Source: Eubacteriales bacterium
GTDB taxonomy: Bacteria; Bacillota; Clostridia; Oscillospirales; CAG-272
Direction of reading: 5' to 3'
Assembly: GCA_028709565.1 (NCBI GenBank)
Contig: JAQVWU010000211.1
Span: 1-5,720, forward strand
DNA: 5,720 bases
The translations under genes were made by a program, and so were the position numbers. The notes under the pieces were generated by a model. The model was not told the origin of the DNA. It was given only the letters and a program-made list of their open reading frames with translations, and made no database searches. Below, in pieces: positions 1 to 5,171 of this stretch (position 1 is its first letter; each line of letters opens with the position of its first letter).

Positions 1-859
1 GTAGCCCAGCGAGATGCCCTCGTCCGACAGTATGACACCCATCTCCCCCGCGGCGTAGCCCCAGGTAATGGCGTGATAGCCGAAGTTGGTGGCGAAGCCG
101 TACATGTCGTCAACGTCATATTTGCCGTCGCCGTTTATGTCGTTGGAATAGACACCGATAATCTCCCTGAATTTATCCTGTGTCCAGCCGCCCGAGCGCA
201 CTAAATCATAGATATTGTCAGTGCCGTAGTTTTCCTGCATGATCTTGTTGAAGATAAGAATATTGGCATACTGATATGAGCTGATATGAGCTGAGCAGTC
301 AGTCGCTGGAGACAAAGGGCAGTTACCCGTGAAAGGTGAACATATCGTTGACATTGTTGTGCCACCAGGACTGATCGAAATTGAGGTATTCCACCGCCAG
401 CATATTGTAGAGATAGCCGTCCAGCACGATGTTGCCCGAGGTGGCGTAGGGCAGCAGAAAGCTCATGTTAAAGTCCCGGGAACCGGAGCGCACGCTGTTT
501 TTGAGCATGTTATAGTCGGTTGCCCAGCCGTTGCCGGGGGTCAGGGTCATTGTGAAGTTGAAGCGCTCCTCGAGTCTGGTGTTGCGGTTGTAGATGGCGT
601 CGTTGATAACCTCGCCGCCGAGCGCTTCGGCGTATATGGTGGACTCGTTGCTCAGATGGTCGTGATGGGAGAGCAGGCTGAGCTCCCATCCGTCCAGGTT
701 CTTGTCGGGCAGACCGTCGGTCAGCTTCTCCGGCGCCGTCTCCGCTTCGGCGGATACAAAAACGGCGTTATCCGGATCCGCAACCTCCGCTTCGCCGCCG
801 CAGGCATAGGCAAAAAACATAGCAAACAGTATTATCAGCGCAATCGGTCTTTTTATCAT
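1..859 (-). pseudogene. Broken solute-binding lipoprotein gene, 3' end beyond the window
   Basis: The gene encodes an extracellular solute-binding lipoprotein, probably for a carbohydrate, anchored outside the membrane. The first frame opens at the ATG at 859, with AGAGG (868-872) 8 nt upstream. It shows a KR-rich start, a hydrophobic stretch and a lipobox ending at Cys20 (AYAC), then an acidic linker and the family-like motif GGEVINDAIYNRNTRLEERF. It stops at TAA (323-325) after 178 residues. Homology continues in another frame to base 1 (SSYQYANILIFNK, GGWTQDKF, YGFATNFGYH), which aligns with the intact lipoprotein at 3663-5153 (GVFFNRDM, GKWTIEKM, YGLMIAND). One reading needs a Lys-to-stop change plus a 4-bp duplication (AGTC twice, 297-304); another needs one extra G near 326-328. 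An EF-hand-like DxNxDGxxDxxD loop lies at 106-141. Sequencing error is not excluded. The family call is firm; loss of function is likely but unproven. Confidence 0.8.
271..304. repeat. Two adjacent short tandem duplications inside the broken lipoprotein gene
   Basis: CTGATATGAG occurs twice in direct tandem (271-280, 281-290) and is followed by a partial third copy (CTGA, 291-294). A few bases on, AGTC is duplicated (297-300, 301-304). Removing one AGTC restores the frame between the upstream coding part and the downstream family-like part, so this duplication is a good candidate for the frameshift. The segment is about two residues longer than the matching part of the intact paralogue, which suggests the 10-bp repeat is also recent. 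Confidence 0.8.
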
Positions 860-1153
860 GGGGGTTTCCTCTTTGTTTCTTTGTTTCTTTGTTTCTTTGT
901 TTTTTTGTTTAATAAATCTTCCGCAGATAATCCTGCATTAAAATATCACCGTCTTTTTAACCCTGTGCGACATAAGTGTTAACAATACCGAACGGACATC
1001 AAAAATGCGCAGCAATTGGTCTGACCTGTTTTCTACGGCGTTATATTATCACACTTTTTCGGTTCACAGTTATATTTATTGATCATGGTTATATTTTATA
1101 TATGAGCGGTTGCACAGCATCCTCATTTCCGGTCGCGTTCGGTTTAAATTGCT
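860..1153. other. Intergenic region between MFS gene and broken lipoprotein gene
   Basis: This AT-rich 294-bp gap holds the ribosome binding site and 8-bp repeat of the lipoprotein gene at its left end. I see no convincing terminator hairpin after the MFS gene. A possible extended -10 element on the minus strand (TGTGATAAT, 1045-1053) lacks a good -35, so a separate lipoprotein promoter is only a possibility. GTTATATT occurs three times (from 1040, 1069 and 1088), which probably reflects base composition. Confidence 0.5.
871..910. repeat. 8-bp microsatellite abutting the lipoprotein ribosome binding site
   Basis: Four perfect copies of CTTTGTTT (871-902) are followed by one degenerate copy (TTTTGTTT, 903-910). 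On the coding strand this reads as AAACAAAG units directly upstream of the AGAGG ribosome binding site (868-872), whose first bases overlap the last unit. Copy-number changes would alter the length of an A-rich leader and the promoter-to-start distance, without changing the distance from ribosome binding site to start codon. Confidence 0.85.
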
Positions 1154-2380
1154 TTATTGTGAGGTGAATGTAGCCCAACGACGGATGTTTATAACACAGA
1201 GCACGCATCCGACGAAGGCCGTGACCGCCCATAAGATTACAGTGAAGCGCCAACCGAAGCGACCGGAAAGGTATGCGAAACCATATGCGGAGATTGCGCT
1301 GCCGATATAAGTACATGCGTTGAGTGCACCGGAAATGGTGGACACTCTGCCGTATTTTTTATAATGTAGCGGCAGACGGCTGATGAGCATCAGGTTAATT
1401 CCGTGCATACAGCCTGTTATAACCGCCATTAACAGTGCGGAGAGCAGAACGCTTGACGAAAAGAAGGATATCATGATTAAAACGGCGGCGAAGGCTGTTA
1501 AATAGAGCAGAGCGGCGGAGGCAAGCTCGTTTTTGACGAGTCTTTGAAGCGCCGAGGCAGCCGACACGCTGATAATACTGAAAATCGGCAGGATGACCGC
1601 AGTAAGTATCGAAGAAGCATTGTCAAGCGAATAAACCTCTTTAAAGTATGTAGGCATCCATGTACCTATACCGTCACGCAATATACCCTGTAAAATGATT
1701 GCAATCATTATCGATATAAGACCTGAGGTTATCGCGGTTTTAAACATTCTGCCGTCGCCGTTGTCTTCAGCGGTTTTATCATTTTTTCTTGTATTTTTAC
1801 TCGCGACGGAACGCGTTCCTAACAGCCATATTATTGATACAAGCAAACCGACCGCGCCCGAGAAGATAAATACGAGTCGCCAGCCTTGAAGCAAGATCAA
1901 AAACGGAGCAAGCATATATACAAATATAGTGGCTGTCGACGCTGCGGCTGAAACAAATACACAGGCGGCGTTGTAGTGACGCTCATCAAGATTCTCCGCC
2001 ATCATTCGCACAAGGGGCGGCCAGAGCATCGCCTGAAAGAAGCCGTTGAAACACCATAACACAGTCATAAAATATATATTCGGCATTACGGGCACTACAA
2101 GATTGAGAAGTGAGGTTCCGATGAGTCCTTCAACGATTACATAACGCGGAGGTATGTGGTCACCGAGTATTCCGCTGATGAGCTGACCGACACCATAGGT
2201 GATAAAGCTGCCGGTCACCGCCATACTGGCAAGTTGTTTTGAAATGTTTAGGTCGCTCATAATCTCAACGAGTGCGGCAGCGTAGTTAATGCGGGTCATG
2301 TAGCCGGCGAAATAGACCAGACAGCATAAAATACCAAAAAAAATCATCCATCTGCTTTTCTTTCCGGAAACTTTGTTCAT
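1154..2380 (-). CDS. MFS transporter, organophosphate:phosphate antiporter-like
   Basis: This 408-residue membrane protein has the length and about twelve hydrophobic segments of a major facilitator. It resembles the organophosphate:phosphate antiporters (GlpT/UhpT type), which exchange sugar phosphates or similar anions for phosphate across the inner membrane. Matching features are GYMTRINYA in helix 1 (Arg30, the position of GlpT Arg45), WPPLVR after helix 3 (residues 120-125), and LRDGIGTWMPTYFKEVYS (Arg235, the position of GlpT Arg269). In GlpT these two arginines bind phosphate. By my hand alignment the GlpT substrate histidine (His165) falls on Ala147, so glycerol 3-phosphate is not supported as substrate. 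A charged central loop spans about 190-212. The ATG at 2380 has AAGAAGG 7 nt upstream. It lies 50 nt after the RpiR-type gene on the same strand and is probably co-transcribed with it. The superfamily is secure, the subfamily likely, the substrate unknown. Confidence 0.9.
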   Translation of the reverse strand: MNKVSGKKSRWMIFFGILCCLVYFAGYMTRINYAAALVEIMSDLNISKQLASMAVTGSFITYGVGQLISGILGDHIPPRYVIVEGLIGTSLLNLVVPVMPNIYFMTVLWCFNGFFQAMLWPPLVRMMAENLDERHYNAACVFVSAAASTATIFVYMLAPFLILLQGWRLVFIFSGAVGLLVSIIWLLGTRSVASKNTRKNDKTAEDNGDGRMFKTAITSGLISIMIAIILQGILRDGIGTWMPTYFKEVYSLDNASSILTAVILPIFSIISVSAASALQRLVKNELASAALLYLTAFAAVLIMISFFSSSVLLSALLMAVITGCMHGINLMLISRLPLHYKKYGRVSTISGALNACTYIGSAISAYGFAYLSGRFGWRFTVILWAVTAFVGCVLCVINIRRWATFTSQ

Positions 2381-2404
2381 GAAAAAACCTTCTTAGTTAT
2401 CATT

Positions 2405-2434
2405 AATTATTATTTGTCAATTATTATTTGTCAA
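2405..2434. repeat. 14-bp tandem duplication at the rpiR stop / MFS gap
   Basis: ATTATTATTTGTCA occurs twice in perfect tandem (2406-2419, 2420-2433), with one more matching base on each side. The right copy contains the stop codon of the RpiR-type gene (TCA on plus, TGA on the coding strand). The left copy carries an identical TCA, so the duplication lengthened the gap to the MFS gene from 36 to 50 nt without altering the regulator. Confidence 0.9.
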
Positions 2435-3384
2435 TGCTGATAATACTCCTGCCAGATTTGATCTATGCGCTGCTGATAGAACAGTGACTGCTCTTTACGA
2501 AGGGCTGCTATATACGAGCAGAGCGCTTCAATGAGGAAAAGCTGAACTATTTTTGTGTCGTTTGAGAAGTTATCCACCAGCCGGCCGGAGGTTCCGGTAA
2601 GCAGCATTATATCACTCAGCTTGGATATCGGGCTGTTCGCGTCGCTGGTGATACATATCACACCCGCTTTCTGCTCCTTTGCGATATTTATCGCGCGTAC
2701 AAGGTCATGGGTGCGTCCCGAGGCTGATATGGTGATGATAAGGGAGGTTTGATTGAGCATTATCGCCGATATCGGGCAGATGAGCGGATCGGTTACCGCC
2801 TTGACCGGCAGACCGAGCTTCATCATACGGTATGCGGTGTCATTGGCGAGCATAGCGGAGGATGTGACACCGTATATCTCGATTGCCGAGGCGGTCAATA
2901 TCATCTGCGCGGCTTGCTGCAGGGCGGCTCCGTCCAGGATATCGTAGGTTGCTTTGAAAGCGTAAAAGAGGTTGTCCATGACCTGCTTTACCGCTTTTTT
3001 TGCTCCGTCGTCGGGGGAGACCGCGGCGGCGGCATGACTGTTGACCGGAGTGACGCATTGAGCGATATTGAGCTTCATGGCGCTGAAACCGTCGAAGCCT
3101 ATTTTCTTGGCAAAGTTTATAATACTGCCCTCCGAGACGCCCATCTCTCCGGAAAGCACACCCAATGTCTTTGTGATTATAGCGGAAGGATCGCGCAGGA
3201 TATGCGTAGAGATTACGCGCTCCGTCTTTGACATGGAGCCGATGTTATCGCGCATAAAATAAAGGCAATTAAAAAATTTTATATTTTCTCTCATCACTGA
3301 TACCCGGACATCGGCGTCCGACGCTGCAGAAGGGCGCGTTATCCGTTCCTCCGTTTTATAAATATCATTATAAGCAATTCTCAT
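2431..3384 (-). CDS. RpiR-family transcriptional regulator (HTH plus SIS domain)
   Basis: This is a cytoplasmic DNA-binding regulator that in this family usually responds to a phosphorylated sugar. Numbering is from the ATG at 3384 (317 residues). An N-terminal RpiR helix-turn-helix domain covers about 40-110 (MSKTERVISTHIL, then GVSEGSIINFAKKIGFDGFSAMK). A linker follows, then a sugar isomerase (SIS) domain from about 148 to 280, with the typical ITISASGRTHDL loop at 217-228. The extra 30-40 residues before the domain are unusual. Start choice is uncertain: TTG at 3393 and ATG at 3294 are in frame, none has a good ribosome binding site, and a 16-bp duplication covers this region. The gene is first on the minus strand, ahead of the MFS gene, and diverges from the lipoprotein genes, so it may control both directions. 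The family is clear; the effector is inferred. Confidence 0.92.
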   Translation of the reverse strand: MRIAYNDIYKTEERITRPSAASDADVRVSVMRENIKFFNCLYFMRDNIGSMSKTERVISTHILRDPSAIITKTLGVLSGEMGVSEGSIINFAKKIGFDGFSAMKLNIAQCVTPVNSHAAAAVSPDDGAKKAVKQVMDNLFYAFKATYDILDGAALQQAAQMILTASAIEIYGVTSSAMLANDTAYRMMKLGLPVKAVTDPLICPISAIMLNQTSLIITISASGRTHDLVRAINIAKEQKAGVICITSDANSPISKLSDIMLLTGTSGRLVDNFSNDTKIVQLFLIEALCSYIAALRKEQSLFYQQRIDQIWQEYYQH

Positions 3385-3402
3385 AATAAGCAATTCTCAT
3401 AA
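3371..3402. repeat. 16-bp tandem duplication over the rpiR translation start
   Basis: TAAGCAATTCTCATAA occurs twice in exact tandem (3371-3386, 3387-3402). Each copy carries a minus-strand ATG (at 3384 and 3400). Because 16 is not a multiple of three, the ATGs at 3400 and 3412 read a short frame ending at TAA (3368-3370), whereas the ATG at 3384 reads into the regulator. Without the duplication, both upstream ATGs would be in frame with the regulator. Confidence 0.9.
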
Positions 3403-3428
3403 TTTTTATCATTGTGAGTATATAATAT

Positions 3429-3457
3429 AATATACAAAAATATCTACTATATGTCCA
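3429..3457 (-). promoter_or_regulatory. Predicted sigma-A promoter of the rpiR-MFS group
   Basis: On the minus strand TGGACA (3452-3457) and TATATT (3429-3434) are separated by exactly 17 nt, each one base off consensus. Transcription would start near 3422, about 39 nt before the ATG at 3384. The -35 lies inside one copy of the ATGTCCATTRTTA repeat, so a protein bound there would block this promoter. Confidence 0.65.
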
Positions 3458-3496
3458 TTATTACATGACTCAATTGTAAACAAATGTCCATTGTTA
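3451..3496. promoter_or_regulatory. Pair of direct repeats, candidate operator for the divergent region
   Basis: ATGTCCATTATTA (3451-3463) and ATGTCCATTGTTA (3484-3496) match at 12 of 13 positions and are 33 bp apart, about three helical turns, so they would face the same side of the DNA. The first covers the -35 of the rpiR promoter and the second lies about 40 bp upstream of the -35 of the rightward promoter. Binding by the local RpiR-type protein is inference. Confidence 0.45.
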
Positions 3497-3536
3497 TTGA
3501 GTATAATATAATTCATTGTATTTTATTGAGATACAC

Positions 3537-3565
3537 TTGACACATACACACCGGAATGCTATAAT
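3537..3565 (+). promoter_or_regulatory. Perfect-consensus sigma-A promoter with extended -10
   Basis: TTGACA (3537-3542) and TATAAT (3560-3565) are both exact consensus hexamers with the optimal 17-nt spacer. A TGC directly before TATAAT supplies an extended -10. The predicted start is near 3572, giving a leader of about 90 nt before the lipoprotein ATG at 3663. Such a strong promoter is usually held down by a repressor, which fits the operator-like palindrome downstream. Confidence 0.9.
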
Positions 3566-3592
3566 GCGGTCATAATAGTTTTACATTAAATA

Positions 3593-3666
3593 AAAGGAGT
3601 CGGCGGCTGATTGTAATCGTTACCCAGAATTGTATAATCAATGCCGTTTCAAGTGTAGTAAAATGA
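3593..3666 (+). promoter_or_regulatory. Strong ribosome binding site with possible leader peptide ahead of the lipoprotein
   Basis: AAAGGAG (3593-3599) is the only good ribosome binding site in the leader, yet it lies more than 60 nt before the lipoprotein ATGs, which have none. A frame opening at CTG (3607, 7 nt spacing) or ATT (3610) runs to TGA (3664-3666). That stop overlaps the lipoprotein ATG at 3663 as ATGA and touches the ATG at 3666 as TGATG. Translational coupling through a short peptide of about 19 residues would explain the layout, but a non-ATG start is required, so this is tentative. Confidence 0.35.
3612..3625. promoter_or_regulatory. LacI/CcpA-like operator (cre-like) in the 5' leader
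   Basis: TGTAATCGTTACCC contains the palindrome GTAA-TCG-TTAC with the central CG typical of LacI-family operators. It fits the Bacillus cre consensus TGWAARCGYTWNCW at 12 of 14 positions. It lies about 40 bp downstream of the predicted transcription start, where a bound repressor would block elongation. Carbon catabolite repression or a dedicated LacI-type repressor is plausible; no LacI gene is in the window. Confidence 0.5.
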
Positions 3667-5153
3667 TGAATAAAACCGATAAAATATTATCAGTACTGAT
3701 TGCATTGCTAATACTCACGTCGGTATTTATCGGCTGCTCTGAGAGCATGAACGAGGCGGACACCGGAAAAGAAACTGCCGAGGTTTTGGCAGAAACCGCC
3801 GCGGAGACAGAATTCATGCCCGATCAGCTGCCGGATAACCTGGATTTTGACGGTGCAATATGCAATATCTTCTGCTGGAACTCATGGGACGCGGGTGAGT
3901 TTTTTGTAGAAGAGGACACCGGTGAAATCGTAAACTCGGCGGTATATTCGCGCAACCTCACCGTGGAGGAACGTCTCGGCGTTAAGCTCATATGGGATCA
4001 GCGCGAACGCAATGCCGCGGCATACGGCTCGGCGGTCATGGACGCGGTATCTCAGCAGAATGCGTCGGGAGATAACTTTTATGATCTCATGGCCTCCTAC
4101 GGTATGCGTATTGCGACCGCGGCAACGAGCGGTATGTTCATGAATCTCAACGACACCGAATATATCGACCTGGCGAGCCCGTGGTATTATGATTCCGCGA
4201 TACAGGCATGCACGCTCAAGACCGGTTACACATACTGCCTCGCGGGCGATATATCCTTCAACGCGCTCGCGCGCATGTCCGGTGTGTTCTTCAACCGCGA
4301 TATGGTAAACAATTATCACCTTGAGGATCCGTATGATATCGTGCTCGGCGGCAAATGGACGATAGAGAAGATGCACGGGATGATCAAGGACATGTACAAA
4401 GACCTTGACAGCGACGGCAAGCGCAGCGACGCCGACCAATACGGTCTCATGATCGCCAACGACCAGATACAGACTTTGTATTACGGCACCGGTTCCCGCT
4501 TCATCGACCACAACGGGGAAGGCATGCCGAAGATATCCGATGACGTTTACAGTGAACGCACCATAACGATACTTACAAAATATCTTGATTTGTTCTCTGA
4601 AGATTCGGCGTACAAGAATCCCACCGGCGATGAACCCAAGAATTTCGACGAAGGACGCGTGCTCTTCTACATCTACCCGCTCGGACACGTTTCGGAACCG
4701 GGATTGCGCGCCTCCGAAATCGATTACGGCTTTATTCCTCAGCCTAAAGTCGAAGAGTTTGAACCGGATTACCACGCGTCGGTGACAAATGCCGTTACTC
4801 TCTTTGCAATACCGCTTATTGTCGAATCTACCGAAAAAGCCTCCGCGCTCGTTGAATGCCTCTCCTCCGAGGGACACAGACAGGTCACTCCCGTCGTATT
4901 CGAACAGGCTTATAAGGTCAAGTACAATCAGGATGAGGGCGAGCGTCAGACAGTGATTTTTGATATGCTCCGCGCGAACATAGTATTCGACCTGGGTAAG
5001 ATATTCGCGGAGTCCTTCGGTGGCTTCTCCAACGGCGTTATCGGGGATATGATCTGGAACAACAAAAGCAATTTCACCTCTGCGGTCGCAGGCAGAGAGA
5101 AACAGTTTGAAAACGCCGTCGCAAAGCTTACGGAAAAGCTTGATTTTAATTGA
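3663..5153 (+). CDS. Extracellular solute-binding lipoprotein
   Basis: This secreted lipoprotein should bind a carbohydrate or related solute at the cell surface for uptake by an ABC transporter, whose other parts are not in the window. From the ATG at 3663 it has 496 residues, a usual length for family 1 solute-binding proteins. A lysine-containing start and hydrophobic core (8-22) end in the lipobox FIGC with Cys25, followed by an acidic, Ala/Glu/Thr-rich linker to about 50. Further on are GEIVNSAVYSRNLTVEERLG, GVFFNRDM, GGKWTIEKM and an EF-hand-like loop DLDSDGKRSDAD (247-258), probably binding calcium. The product shares these blocks in order with the broken gene at 1-859. Start is uncertain: ATG at 3666 and TTG at 3630 are alternatives, none with a close ribosome binding site; I chose 3663 because the signal peptide follows directly. 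It is driven by the strong promoter at 3537-3565. Confidence 0.88.
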   Translation: MMNKTDKILSVLIALLILTSVFIGCSESMNEADTGKETAEVLAETAAETEFMPDQLPDNLDFDGAICNIFCWNSWDAGEFFVEEDTGEIVNSAVYSRNLTVEERLGVKLIWDQRERNAAAYGSAVMDAVSQQNASGDNFYDLMASYGMRIATAATSGMFMNLNDTEYIDLASPWYYDSAIQACTLKTGYTYCLAGDISFNALARMSGVFFNRDMVNNYHLEDPYDIVLGGKWTIEKMHGMIKDMYKDLDSDGKRSDADQYGLMIANDQIQTLYYGTGSRFIDHNGEGMPKISDDVYSERTITILTKYLDLFSEDSAYKNPTGDEPKNFDEGRVLFYIYPLGHVSEPGLRASEIDYGFIPQPKVEEFEPDYHASVTNAVTLFAIPLIVESTEKASALVECLSSEGHRQVTPVVFEQAYKVKYNQDEGERQTVIFDMLRANIVFDLGKIFAESFGGFSNGVIGDMIWNNKSNFTSAVAGREKQFENAVAKLTEKLDFN

Positions 5154-5171
5154 ATTAAGCATAGTTTATTA

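Noticed and set aside
871..910. CRISPR-like array
   Set aside because: The 8-bp units are directly adjacent with no spacers; this is a microsatellite.
329..982. Open frame of about 217 codons on plus, antisense to the broken lipoprotein gene
   Set aside because: It has no ribosome binding site or recognisable domain and overlaps a clear lipoprotein signal peptide on the other strand. It is an antisense shadow that also runs into the 8-bp repeat.
976..1167. Small GTG-started plus-strand frame (63 codons) in the MFS-lipoprotein gap
   Set aside because: It has no ribosome binding site or promoter and no recognisable peptide, and it runs into the end of the MFS gene.
3469..3501. CTCAAT...ATTGAG inverted repeat as a terminator or RNA hairpin
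   Set aside because: The arms are only 6 bp and AT-rich with a 21-nt loop and no U-tract, and they lie upstream of both predicted transcription starts.
3502..3507. Second TATAAT on plus upstream of the main promoter
   Set aside because: No acceptable -35 lies 16-18 nt upstream; the region is simply AT-rich.
3882..5162. Long minus-strand frame (426 codons) opposite the intact solute-binding gene
   Set aside because: The peptide is rich in Val, His and Arg in the way antisense translations are, with no signal or domain. The plus frame has a lipobox and family motifs.
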